A DNA stretch of 64,000 bases from Rufibacter immobilis (GTDB taxonomy: Bacteria; Bacteroidota; Bacteroidia; Cytophagales; Hymenobacteraceae): the NCBI RefSeq assembly GCF_003721565.1, contig NZ_RJJE01000017.1, positions 372,001 through 436,000 of the forward strand, in the 5' to 3' direction. Positions within the stretch are counted from its first letter, which is position 1. Each line of letters begins with the position of its first letter. Of the stretch, positions 36,571-44,643 are shown piece by piece. The notes beneath the pieces are model-generated. The model searched no databases. It saw only the letters and a program-made list of their open reading frames with translations, and was not told the DNA's origin. Position numbers and translations under genes: made by a program.

Positions 36571-37482
36571 CTACCAGTCTGGTAGGTCTTTGTTTTTCTG
36601 GCGCGAGCTGCGGCGGGGCAGTTGCTGCAGGTATTGGGCCTCTTCCTGGCGCATGGCGTCCAGAAGCTGGCGGGCTTTCTCGGGGCTCAGTTGCAATTGC
36701 TTCAGGCGCTCCGCCCGGGTCTGGAGCAGCAGGTCCTGTTCTTGCCCAAGCTGGTTGCTGCGTTGATTACCGGCGGCTTCGTTGCTGTCTTGGTCGCCAC
36801 GGTTGCTGAGGCCCTGGTTTTGGCCGGCATTGTTCCCGAAGTTCTGCTGCCGTTCAGATGCACCTCCACTGGTTTTGTTTTCGGCACCGCCCCCCGTGGC
36901 ATTGTTGGCGCCCCCCGCCGATGACGCCTGCTCTGCTCCGTTTCCAGTTGGCGTACCGGCGGCCTTGTCTCTCTGCGTTCTGCCCGACCCGCTTTGGCGT
37001 TGGTTGCGCCGTTGGGGTGGGGGAGGTGTCTGCTGGAGCTCAGGGTGCAACAACAGGTATTTCTGGAGCAGCTCGTAGTTGTAGCGGGCGGCTTTATTCG
37101 TCTCATCAGCTTTAAGGGCCTGTTTGCTGAAAGCGATGGCCTTGGTGAAGTTGCCTTCTTCGGCTTCAATCACTGATAGTTGAGTGGTCACTATGGAGAG
37201 CAAGCCTCGGTCTTTGGTGTCCAGGAGGGCGCGGTACAGCGGTGAGGCGCGGCTATATTCATGCAGATGGAAATAGGAGTGCGCCAGGTTCAGCAACACC
37301 GAATGGGCGGGCGTTTCATCTTCGGCCTGCCGCACCCGCTCATACAGAACCGCCGCTTGCTGGTACTGTTTCCGCGCATAGGCTTCCTGGGCCTGCTGCA
37401 CGTACAGGTTCCGGCGCGCAATGCGCTGCAGCCCGTCAAAAGGCGACAAAGCTAACAGGAAAGCTAATAACCAATACCTCAT
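36571..37482 (-). CDS. TPR protein of the Bat (aerotolerance) type, BatC-like
   Basis: A protein of about 303 residues: an N-terminal signal or membrane anchor (MRYWLLAFLLALSPFDG), three or four TPR-like helices (residues 20-140, e.g. QQAQEAYARKQYQQAAVLYE), then a low-complexity region rich in Asn, Gly and Gln (150-240), and a Lys/Arg-rich tail with a Gln-rich helix. This layout matches BatC proteins coded beside von Willebrand BatA/BatB. Its ATG at 37482 overlaps the stop of the VWA gene (ATGA), so the two are translationally coupled. Function in the family: envelope or stress complex, not defined. Confidence 0.82.
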   Translation of the reverse strand: MRYWLLAFLLALSPFDGLQRIARRNLYVQQAQEAYARKQYQQAAVLYERVRQAEDETPAHSVLLNLAHSYFHLHEYSRASPLYRALLDTKDRGLLSIVTTQLSVIEAEEGNFTKAIAFSKQALKADETNKAARYNYELLQKYLLLHPELQQTPPPPQRRNQRQSGSGRTQRDKAAGTPTGNGAEQASSAGGANNATGGGAENKTSGGASERQQNFGNNAGQNQGLSNRGDQDSNEAAGNQRSNQLGQEQDLLLQTRAERLKQLQLSPEKARQLLDAMRQEEAQYLQQLPRRSSRQKNKDLPDW

Positions 37483-38447
37483 ATGCGCAATACCTGTAGG
37501 GTCCATAAAACATCCAGGGCAATGAGGAAGAGGGCTACCAGCAGGGGGTACAGGTATTTGTTGGCGGCTACTTCCACCACTTTGGTCTGCCTGAACTCAC
37601 TTTTAACGGCGTTTACGGCGCTGAGCAGGCGGGGCATCTCGCTCAGGTTGGGGTTTATCTCAAAGTAATCGCCGGAGGTGCGCCGGGCAATCTGCTTCAG
37701 GCCATCGGGCTCCAGCCGGGTAATGACCGTTTTTCCGTCGCGGTCCTGCTTGTATCGGCGGCCTTCCGGAATTTTACCCCCGGCGTATGAGCCCACGCCC
37801 ATGCTGTAAATATGGACCCCCTGGTTCTGCAGCGCCAAAGTTGGGCCCCTCAGATTTTCCCCGAAGGTCTCGCCGTCTGAGAAAACCACTAGTATTTTGG
37901 AGCGTTCCGTGTCTCGGTTGTCTCCGCTGCCCCTAAATTTCTGCAGGGCCAGTTCCAGTACCGGGCTAAGTTGGGCGGCATCGGGCGGAGCCAGACTGGT
38001 ACGGAGCGACTGGATATAGAGCTCCAGGGCGCTATGGTCATAGGTAAGCGGGCTGATGACGAAAGCCTCCGAGGAAAACCCGATCAGACCGATGCGGTCG
38101 GCGTTGGAATTCTTGATGAAGTCCAGTAGCTCCAGCTTTACCTTTTCCAGACGGGAGGGAGGCACGTCTACCGCGTGCATGGATTGGGACAGGTCAACGG
38201 CCAGGTACACATCTTTGCCGTTGGTCCTTATTTCTTTAGTCATAGCCCCAAAGGAAGGCCCCAGCAGTGCCACTACCAGCAAGGCCATATACAGGCTTCT
38301 GATGATTGCTTTTACCCAGATGGCGTTCGCTTTCTGGGAGAACTGGTGCGCCAGCCGTTTTATCCTGAACAGATACCCCCCATAAAGCACCACAAACAGG
38401 AGAAAGAAAAAAGACTCCATGAACGTGAAAGGCAGGTACCAGGTCAT
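37479..38447 (-). CDS. VWA-domain membrane protein, BatA/BatB type
   Basis: A 322-residue protein with two N-terminal membrane helices (10-30 and 48-68), a periplasmic von Willebrand A domain whose metal-adhesion motif DLSQS is at residues 85-89 (with T in SPLTYDHS and D in VFSDGE), and a C-terminal membrane helix (about 300-318). The domain order is that of BatA/BatB. The family usually travels with a MoxR ATPase and DUF58 protein; those are not in the window, so this is a short version of the cluster or the rest is elsewhere. Confidence 0.88.
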   Translation of the reverse strand: MTWYLPFTFMESFFFLLFVVLYGGYLFRIKRLAHQFSQKANAIWVKAIIRSLYMALLVVALLGPSFGAMTKEIRTNGKDVYLAVDLSQSMHAVDVPPSRLEKVKLELLDFIKNSNADRIGLIGFSSEAFVISPLTYDHSALELYIQSLRTSLAPPDAAQLSPVLELALQKFRGSGDNRDTERSKILVVFSDGETFGENLRGPTLALQNQGVHIYSMGVGSYAGGKIPEGRRYKQDRDGKTVITRLEPDGLKQIARRTSGDYFEINPNLSEMPRLLSAVNAVKSEFRQTKVVEVAANKYLYPLLVALFLIALDVLWTLQVLRI

Positions 38448-38741
38448 TTTTTACGTTAAAGTGAAGACGAAACGGTGAACATCCAGGTTCTCTTACCACT
38501 GCTGCGGCAAAGGAGCTGGCTGGGTTAAGGCTGGCAAGTTAAAACTTTAAGCCGGGCTAATAAAGCGCAGGAGCCAATTGCCGCTACACGAGGGGAGAGG
38601 CTTTGGCTTAATTACCGGCTCCAGGAGCCAAAACGGAAAGCGGCCCAAAATATTTTGAAAAAAATGTGCGTCTGTAAGGTGTTGGGAAATAAGTAAATGT
38701 CCGTAAACGGGTGCGGGAGCAGTAATTTTTTTTGGTGGGGC

Positions 38742-38774
38742 TTTGGTAATCTCATTTTTGTTAGGCTATATTTG
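38742..38774 (+). promoter_or_regulatory. Promoter of tRNA-Ser
   Basis: TTTG (38742-38745), 21 bases, TATATTTG (38767-38774). It matches the Bacteroidota consensus and lies 28 bases before the tRNA. The rest of the 355-base gap upstream is plain intergenic sequence. Confidence 0.6.
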
Positions 38775-38802
38775 CACACTCTTTAACCGAAAGAGCTAGC
38801 CC

Positions 38803-38891
<89 letters not shown>

Positions 38892-38912
38892 GAAATTTTT
38901 CTGAAAATAAAT

Positions 38913-38943
38913 TTTGACAGTTAAATTTCATTTTATATCTTTG
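38913..38943 (+). promoter_or_regulatory. Promoter ahead of tRNA-Pro
   Basis: TTTG (38913-38916), 19 bases, TATCTTTG (38936-38943): an exact fit to the Bacteroidota consensus between tRNA-Ser and tRNA-Pro, so the Pro and Arg genes can be transcribed separately. Confidence 0.65.
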
Positions 38944-39004
38944 CACCGCAATTCACCAGAAGGTTAGGGTTTGGTTAAGTTGGAAAACTGGTAATTGCAG
39001 GACT

Positions 39005-39078
39005 CGGGGTGTAGCGTAGCCCGGTATCGCGCCACATTTGGGATGTGGAGGTCGTAGGTTCGAATCCTGCCACCCCGA
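39005..39078 (+). tRNA. tRNA-Pro (UGG)
   Basis: A 74-base tRNA. Acceptor stem CGGGGTG/CACCCCG, discriminator A. Anticodon arm CCACA-TTTGGGA-TGTGG reads UGG. T-arm GTAGGTTCGAATCCTGC. No encoded CCA. Confidence 0.97.
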
Positions 39079-39143
39079 CGAAAAAAGATGAGTAATGTTG
39101 GATGACTACAAAGACATTCTCCATTACTCATTTTTGTTTCGAT

Positions 39144-39217
39144 GGTCTCGTAGCTCAGCTGGATAGAGCAACTGCCTTCTAAGCAGTAGGTCTTTGGTTC
39201 GAATCCAAACGGGATCA
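39144..39217 (+). tRNA. tRNA-Arg (UCU), integration target
   Basis: A 74-base tRNA. Acceptor stem GGTCTCG/CGGGATC with two wobble pairs. Anticodon loop CTTCTAA reads UCU. T-arm TTTGGTTCGAATCCAAA. Its 3' 26 bases are duplicated at the right end of the integrative element, so the gene stays whole after integration. Confidence 0.97.
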
Positions 39218-39218
39218 C
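39192..39218. repeat. Left attachment site in tRNA-Arg
   Basis: 27 bases from the T-arm to just past the discriminator base of tRNA-Arg. They are identical to 48910-48936 in direct orientation. Tyrosine recombinases commonly use tRNA 3' ends as attachment sites, and one is coded at the other end of this segment. Confidence 0.93.
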
Positions 39219-39232
39219 AATTTAAGTACTGG

Positions 39233-39266
39233 AAACCCCTCTTACAGCGCGTAGGAGGGGTTTTTT
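39233..39266 (+). terminator. Terminator after the tRNA cluster
   Basis: AAACCCCTC with GAGGGGTTT, a 13-base loop and then TTT. It lies inside the integrative element 15 bases past tRNA-Arg, so the element supplies a new terminator for the tRNA transcript. Confidence 0.8.
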
Positions 39267-39286
39267 GTTGGTCTGTCCCATTTTTT

Positions 39287-39327
39287 GGGGACACGATATC
39301 GCGACAAGAGGTTATTTTAGGGACACG
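39287..39327. promoter_or_regulatory. Paired GGGACACG motifs, possible integrase arm sites (left)
   Basis: GGGACACG occurs at 39288-39295 and 39320-39327, 32 bases apart. The same motif in the opposite orientation (TGTGTCCC) occurs twice near the right end. Terminal repeats in mirrored orientation resemble arm-type binding sites of tyrosine recombinases; this is inference. Confidence 0.45.
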
Positions 39328-39964
39328 CGTTCATGGCTCGTCTCTTCAATAATTTATATGTACCGTAACTAGGTTTAACGGTACCATAACTGCCTTTTTG
39401 GACAGAAGAAGGGACCTAACCCCCCCTCCATCCCGTTGGTGCCCCCCCCCCGTATACACCCCAGACGTTAATCCACGGATGCCGTATCCTGTTCCAGCAT
39501 GGAAAATAGGGGTACCCCCTCAAAATCTGTGTCACCTTGTTTATATCACTTGTGAATTTTTTTGTTTGAGAATTCGGGCCTTCTTGCCGTTCCACTCCAA
39601 TATCCACGATCTTGCTCCGCTTAGGATTCAGGAGCCTTTGGGCCATATTCTCATGGGCAATCTCTATGGGTGCTATTTTTTGTCTTTTTATATAGTCGGG
39701 TATAAGATGGTTCGACTTTTTTCCATTAGTTGATAATCAGGTATTTGTAATATCGCGAATTTCCAGCTACCCGCCGTCGCTGGTTCTCAAATGGAAAAAT
39801 AATTTCAGTATTCTTATTCGTCCTATTCTGTTTGTCGCAAAAAAGAAATATAATTGGTTTAACCTAAATTGAGAAGACCATGGTACCTGAGGCTTTTATA
39901 ATTATAGGCTTAAACGCGACACATTTGTCGTGTAAGCATAATTTCTTTGAAATCACCAAACATA

Positions 39965-40966
39965 ATGACCACACAAAAAGTGGACAGTGTAACTATTGTA
40001 ATAGCAAAAGAATACCAATTCCATAGCCATGTCCTAACAACAGTAACAGCTAGTCCCGACGGGGACATTTCCCTCATAAAGTACAGTACGCATGGTATGA
40101 CGATCTCCGTCTACCCCATTCAGAAACAAACAAAGATCACTCTCTCCAGCAAAGTCCTTGGACGGGACTACCTAAGCATGATCTCCAAGGAGAGTATTGG
40201 AAAGGTGCAGCAAACGCTTTCCATGTACACCGACATAAGCATGGACGAGTTGCTTGAAAGCGTAGTGTGCAAGGTGGACCCAAGCACCGATATACGGATC
40301 AAGAACAAGGAAGCGGCCATCTCGGCGCTTTACGCCCTTTCCGCTATGCAAACTAAATACAAGAGAAGCGCCAAGCTTTACAAGTCAGGAGGGCTTCCTT
40401 CCTCTTTCGGACTTAAAAGGGACAACAACGATCCTGAGAACGTGGATTATCTATCAATATACAAGAAGCTAGCCGAACTCTTTAATAAAAGCAAGAAGGG
40501 TAACAGGGACTTCTTAGAGACCCTCAGCGTACAGGAGAGGGAGAGACTAAAGGAGGAAGGGAAGGACATCGTGCGTTTCGAGACGAAACTCTCCAGTAGG
40601 CGCATGGTTAGAAAGCATTTCTGCCTCCCTGACAAGCATGTACCAAGGCTTAAGGACATACTATACTCAGAGGTTAATGTGAACGGGAACATGGTGGAAA
40701 ACATCTATGGTCAGGCACTCAGGTTAGAAACCAAGTCTCCAGACTTAAAGAGCATTACGGACCTAGGTTATTACCACGCCCTATACAAAAATGACTTTTG
40801 CGTGGAGAGATCGTTCCATTACCTTCAACAGGCGGCAAGTGTAACCAACAAAGCTAGAACCATGAAAAGGCTAACATCCATACTTGCAGCGACGGAGAAG
40901 GAAAGGCACATGGGCCTTAAGCAAACCTACCATGAAGTTCTATCCCTACTAAGATTAGAAAGTTGA
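39965..40966 (+). CDS. Possible replication initiation protein (phage/plasmid gene II-like)
   Basis: A 333-residue soluble protein. I chose ATG at 39965 (MTTQKVDSV); the frame extends six codons to a TTG. The N-terminal third is beta-rich. The middle (about residues 130-160) is Lys-rich. A segment IVRFETKLSSRRMVRKHF recalls the LRFE-type motif of Bacteroidota phage/plasmid replication proteins (gene II/X type), and further down GQALRLETKS repeats the theme. The C-terminus is helical. No clear catalytic Tyr motif is visible, so the family call is tentative. It is followed directly by the operator of the XRE/ImmA gene. Confidence 0.45.
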   Translation: MTTQKVDSVTIVIAKEYQFHSHVLTTVTASPDGDISLIKYSTHGMTISVYPIQKQTKITLSSKVLGRDYLSMISKESIGKVQQTLSMYTDISMDELLESVVCKVDPSTDIRIKNKEAAISALYALSAMQTKYKRSAKLYKSGGLPSSFGLKRDNNDPENVDYLSIYKKLAELFNKSKKGNRDFLETLSVQERERLKEEGKDIVRFETKLSSRRMVRKHFCLPDKHVPRLKDILYSEVNVNGNMVENIYGQALRLETKSPDLKSITDLGYYHALYKNDFCVERSFHYLQQAASVTNKARTMKRLTSILAATEKERHMGLKQTYHEVLSLLRLES

Positions 40967-40973
40967 AATAAAA

Positions 40974-41015
40974 TTCTCATAAATGAGAAAAAATGTCTTT
41001 TTTTTGCTATATTTG
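40974..41015 (+). promoter_or_regulatory. Promoter with palindromic operator for the XRE/ImmA gene
   Basis: TTCTCAT-AA-ATGAGAA (40974-40989) is a perfect 16-base palindrome. It covers the place where the -33 element should lie for the -7 box TATATTTG at 41008-41015. An XRE protein coded 21 bases downstream is the obvious candidate to bind it and repress itself. Confidence 0.6.
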
Positions 41016-41035
41016 TCTAATTAAAGGGTTCAAAT

Positions 41036-42250
41036 ATGAGAGAAGACGACATGATGCTGGAGATTTACCAGCTGTTGAACAACCCATCGCCCCTCAGCCT
41101 GCATCGCATCCTCGAGGACAGGCGGGACGCGATGGGCCTCAACAACTTTCAGATGGCGAAGATTTTGGGGGTGGATAAATCCACTCTAAACAGGCAGATG
41201 GAGAAGTTGGGTAACGGCAACGTGAACAGCGTGGATTTTTTCTTGATCCTCAAGCTCTGCCAATTCTTAGGTATCAGAATTGAAGATGCGTCCAAGTTAT
41301 TTGTCGCCTCTCTACCTCCTGACAACATCAAAGAGCTTGAGATGGCTCGTAAGGCCAACTACATCATGAGTAACTTCGATGTAAAAGGCTTGAAGGATCA
41401 GGGCTTCATTGATACAGCCACCGATTTCGAAAGGATCGAGGAAAGGATACTCAAATTTTTTGGTCTCAGCTCTATTTTCCACTATGGAACAGAGGTTGGG
41501 GCCGTTGCATTCAGCAGGACGAAAAGCACCTCCCACGACAAGATGCGAGAGTTCTGGGTACGGTCTGCCATTTTCCAATTCGAGAAAATAGATAACCCCA
41601 ACGAATATAACCCTGACACCCTGCTCTCCCTGATCCCTAAGATGGCTCCCTACACCCGCTATGTAGAGAAGGGGTTCCACCATGTGATTCAGGCCCTATA
41701 CAACATAGGGGTCACCGTCATCGTGCAGAGCTATCTTGCCAAGACTCAGGTGAGGGGCGGAACTTTTGTGGTAAAGGGGAAACCCTGCATTGTAATTACC
41801 GATTTCAATAAGTCCTACCCCCATCTTTGGTTTGCACTCATGCACGAGCTGTACCATGTCTACTATGACTTTGAACAGCTCAAGTCTTTGAAGTACCACC
41901 TGACAGGTGAGGCCCAGAGTGACCTGTACCTGTTCAGGGAGGATTACGCGGACATGTTCGGCTGGGAGATGCTTTTCCCTAAGGAAAAGCGCAAATACAT
42001 CAAGCACATGATCAAGTCTGAGGCTTACGTCCACGCTTATGCCAAGGAGAACATGGTGCACCATGGGATTATCTACGCCAGCTATTGTGAGGAAAGGTTG
42101 AGCGAGGACAGTAAGAACGAGTTCGGCTTCTACCGACCCATGTTCGGCAGTTCGGAGAAAGCCCTGCAGTACGTGAAGTGCCAGCCATGGAACAAGGACT
42201 CTCTTCTGGAGGAGATCGAAAAAATCAAGAAATCATTCGTCGTTCAATAA
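41036..42250 (+). CDS. XRE-family regulator fused to ImmA/IrrE metallopeptidase
   Basis: A 404-residue protein. The N-terminal helix-turn-helix is at about residues 33-56 (NNFQMAKILGVDKSTLNRQMEKL). A linker follows, then an ImmA/IrrE zinc-peptidase domain whose HExxH is His270-Glu271-Leu-Tyr-His274 (WFALMHELYHVYYD), with a downstream acidic EDYADMF helix. Family members cleave or derepress regulators of mobile elements after damage (ImmA of ICEBs1, IrrE of Deinococcus). Here sensor and repressor may be one protein controlling the element. A palindromic operator lies just upstream; a small HTH-like gene follows 9 bases later. Confidence 0.85.
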   Translation: MREDDMMLEIYQLLNNPSPLSLHRILEDRRDAMGLNNFQMAKILGVDKSTLNRQMEKLGNGNVNSVDFFLILKLCQFLGIRIEDASKLFVASLPPDNIKELEMARKANYIMSNFDVKGLKDQGFIDTATDFERIEERILKFFGLSSIFHYGTEVGAVAFSRTKSTSHDKMREFWVRSAIFQFEKIDNPNEYNPDTLLSLIPKMAPYTRYVEKGFHHVIQALYNIGVTVIVQSYLAKTQVRGGTFVVKGKPCIVITDFNKSYPHLWFALMHELYHVYYDFEQLKSLKYHLTGEAQSDLYLFREDYADMFGWEMLFPKEKRKYIKHMIKSEAYVHAYAKENMVHHGIIYASYCEERLSEDSKNEFGFYRPMFGSSEKALQYVKCQPWNKDSLLEEIEKIKKSFVVQ

Positions 42251-42259
42251 CCACTTAAC

Positions 42260-42796
42260 ATGGAGAAAAACACCAAAAAGTCTGGGGAACTTTCAGAGGA
42301 GGAATTTCTGGCAGACATGAAGAAGTTGTCTGATAGGGCAAAGGAAGTCACAGGGGTTCAGACAGGACTCTTCGACGGGGCTGATCTGGGCGAGGAGGAC
42401 TTGGATACCTCCTTCGACATAGCCAACCTGAATGACACCGCAGACCCAGACGCCTCTCATAAGCTTTACTATACCATGATGGCAGTATTGAGGAGGCACC
42501 TCCCTAGCGGTAAAGAGAACGAAAAACTGCGGAGGTATATCTATGACGAGAAGTCGTTGTTTCTGAACAGGGGAAAGGCGAAGGATGAGAAGGGTGTGAG
42601 GGGCAGCGATGAGCGCATGGCCTATTTGGGCAACTTCCTCAACGTGGCGTTGAATACCGTGCAACGTTGGGTGGAGCAGGGGGCGGTACCGTACGATCTG
42701 TACATGGCTTTTAATACTCTCAACAGGGAGAGGGGCTACCATTCGACGGAAAATCAAAAAGAAGGCAGCACAGAGGTAGAAGCAAATTTTGAATAG
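42260..42796 (+). CDS. Hypothetical protein with C-terminal HTH-like segment
   Basis: A 178-residue acidic protein (first 70 residues rich in Glu/Asp). The C-terminal part NFLNVALNTVQRWVEQGAVPYDLYMAFNTLNRERG resembles a small DNA-binding helix-turn-helix (xxNTVQRWVxxGAVP). It lies 9 bases after the XRE/ImmA gene, so it is probably co-transcribed and may be its partner or substrate. No known family recognised. Confidence 0.65.
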   Translation: MEKNTKKSGELSEEEFLADMKKLSDRAKEVTGVQTGLFDGADLGEEDLDTSFDIANLNDTADPDASHKLYYTMMAVLRRHLPSGKENEKLRRYIYDEKSLFLNRGKAKDEKGVRGSDERMAYLGNFLNVALNTVQRWVEQGAVPYDLYMAFNTLNRERGYHSTENQKEGSTEVEANFE

Positions 42797-42973
42797 CTCC
42801 AAACAGCAAGTTTCTAAACAGGGTGACATCCATTGAAGGATTGTTGCCCTTTTTAGTTCTAACGGTTTTTTGCAAGCCACGAAAAAGTAGACGGCCCTCG
42901 CGGTAGTTCCTGACACCCGTCTGAGGGAAATCCATGTCTAATTACTCTCATTAGGAGCAAGCCGTGCAGACCC

Positions 42974-43594
42974 TTAAAGCAGCTTCTTGACGCGTTGTAC
43001 GGTAGAGACGCTAACCCCTGTCAGGGTTGCTGTTTCGCGTATGGTGTAATCGGCTTTTATGTACTTCACCACAGCCTTGTATTCCTTCAGCATGGCTTCC
43101 TTCCCCTTAGTGCTATCCTTGGGTCTTCCAACGTGTATGCCCTTGCGTTTTGCCTCCGCCATACCAGACTTCACTCGCGTGATGAGCGTGTCCCTCTCCA
43201 TTCTCCCGATGTCAGTAAGAAGGGTGAACAGAAACTGGGCCATGGAGTTGAGGGAGCCATCGGGGTTTAAGGTTTCGATGTTATAGCTCTTAACAACCAC
43301 GCTGACCTTGTGCTTGTGCAGTTCCTCAAGGGTGGCCAGTACCTGTGAGGTGTTCCTGCCCAGACGGGTAACCTCATGAACCAAGACCTTGTTGATCTTA
43401 CCCGTTTGCGCAAGTTTTATAAGTCTTAGGATTGCTTGGCGTTCCTCATTGCGTTTGGCACCCGAAACCGTTTCCACGATCGTCTCAACAACCTTCAGGC
43501 CCATGGACTCTGCATACTCCGAAAGCTCGGTGAGTTGTCTGTCGTGTTGTTGGTCTTGTGTTGAAACTCGTACAAGGAGGGCTGCTTTTCTCAT
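42974..43594 (-). CDS. Serine recombinase (resolvase/invertase family)
   Basis: A 206-residue small serine recombinase. The catalytic Ser11 is in LLVRVSTQDQQHDRQ. VLVHEVTRLGRNTSQVL carries the conserved R-x-x-R, and IGRMERDTLITRVKSGMAEAKRKG leads into the E-helix. The C-terminal HTH is TIRETATLTGVSVSTVQRVKK. It probably resolves or inverts DNA within the integrative element. It is distinct from the recombinase at 60,660 (low identity by eye). No obvious inverted-repeat crossover pair was found nearby. Confidence 0.92.
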   Translation of the reverse strand: MRKAALLVRVSTQDQQHDRQLTELSEYAESMGLKVVETIVETVSGAKRNEERQAILRLIKLAQTGKINKVLVHEVTRLGRNTSQVLATLEELHKHKVSVVVKSYNIETLNPDGSLNSMAQFLFTLLTDIGRMERDTLITRVKSGMAEAKRKGIHVGRPKDSTKGKEAMLKEYKAVVKYIKADYTIRETATLTGVSVSTVQRVKKLL

Positions 43595-43757
43595 GGGTAA
43601 GGAGTTTTGCTTTGTTTAAACAAATATAATATAAACATCCTATATATAGCAAGAAACCTATACCTTATTTGAACACAAGGTGACCCTTTTAAAAAGTACC
43701 TCTATTCTCCATCAATGGGGTTTATTGCCACAACCCTTTTTTGCATACAAGAGCCAA

Positions 43758-44552
43758 TTATTTTGCTAACCGAAGTATTCTGATAGCACCCCTAATTACG
43801 ATCACGAAGACAATTGCCCCGATAACCAAGTCAGGAATGGCGGAACCTGTAAAAAGCACCAGTAGGCCCGCGAAGATCACGCCTCCGTTAATGATGATGT
43901 CGTTGGAGGTGAAGATCATGGTGGCTTGCATATGCGCCTCCTTGCTCTTGCTTTTCTGGAGTAGATACAGGCAAACCGCATTGGCTACCAAGGCTAGAAC
44001 CGAAACAACGATCATGGTGCGGAAATCTGGGGTAGGCTCATCCCCGATGACCCTACGAACAACTTCTACGAAACCGACTATCGCCAACGTGAGTTGAAAG
44101 TAACCGCTCAGCCTTGCCACGCTCTTTTTCCTTGATACGGTACTGCCTACAGCGAACAAGCTTAGGCCGTACACCAACGCATCGGCCAGCATATCAAGGG
44201 AGTCGGCAATTAGCCCCATGGAAGAGGAGATGATCCCCGCGGTCATCTCAACGACGAAAAATCCGAAATTGATCATCAACACTGTCCATAGGAGTTTTCT
44301 CTGGCCCTGTGCGTCCTCCTCGAACAGTTCCTGCCCGTAAGTCTCGGTGGAAAGGAGCGATGACCCCAAGCCGAGTTCGCCGATGGAGGAGGAGATGGTA
44401 TCCAGTTCGCCGTCGTGGATTACAGTGAGTTGGCGGTTCTGGAGGTCGAACTCCAAGGCTTTCACCGACCCCACGCTGTCGAGTTTCATGCGTACGAGGC
44501 TCTCTTCCGCCGCGCAGTCCATGTGCTGTATTTTGAAAGTTGATTTGTCCAT
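43758..44552 (-). CDS. HMA-domain cation diffusion facilitator (heavy-metal exporter)
   Basis: A 264-residue protein. Residues 1-70 form a heavy-metal-associated domain with HMDCAAEE (Met-Asp-Cys in place of the usual GMTCxxC, only one Cys). From about residue 85 it is a CDF transporter with six membrane helices; the DSLDMLADALVYGLSL helix carries the D/D metal site and SNDIIINGGVIFAG the second site. I chose ATG at 44552. It is second after the TonB receptor on the same strand. Substrate probably Zn, Cd, Co or Cu; not determined. Confidence 0.87.
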   Translation of the reverse strand: MDKSTFKIQHMDCAAEESLVRMKLDSVGSVKALEFDLQNRQLTVIHDGELDTISSSIGELGLGSSLLSTETYGQELFEEDAQGQRKLLWTVLMINFGFFVVEMTAGIISSSMGLIADSLDMLADALVYGLSLFAVGSTVSRKKSVARLSGYFQLTLAIVGFVEVVRRVIGDEPTPDFRTMIVVSVLALVANAVCLYLLQKSKSKEAHMQATMIFTSNDIIINGGVIFAGLLVLFTGSAIPDLVIGAIVFVIVIRGAIRILRLAK

Positions 44553-44643
44553 AAGAGGTAGATGGGAGATTTGTTGCCGCGGTCTCACCGAGGTAATTTC
44601 GAGGTGACATGGCGGGTCACCGCGGCGTTATTCCAGAAAGTGT

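Larger units (their letters stand above)
39219..39964. other. Left-end noncoding region of the integrative element
   Basis: About 745 bases with no convincing gene. It holds a terminator, two GGGACAC motifs, and C runs (39419-39424 and 39442-39450, nine C). Being next to a possible replication gene, it could contain an origin; no iterons were recognised. Confidence 0.4.

Noticed and set aside
39398-39733. 111-codon plus frame, and a 76-codon minus frame (39416-39646), in the left end of the integrative element
   Set aside because: Pro/Cys-rich or unlike any protein, crosses C runs, no start context; treated as noncoding.
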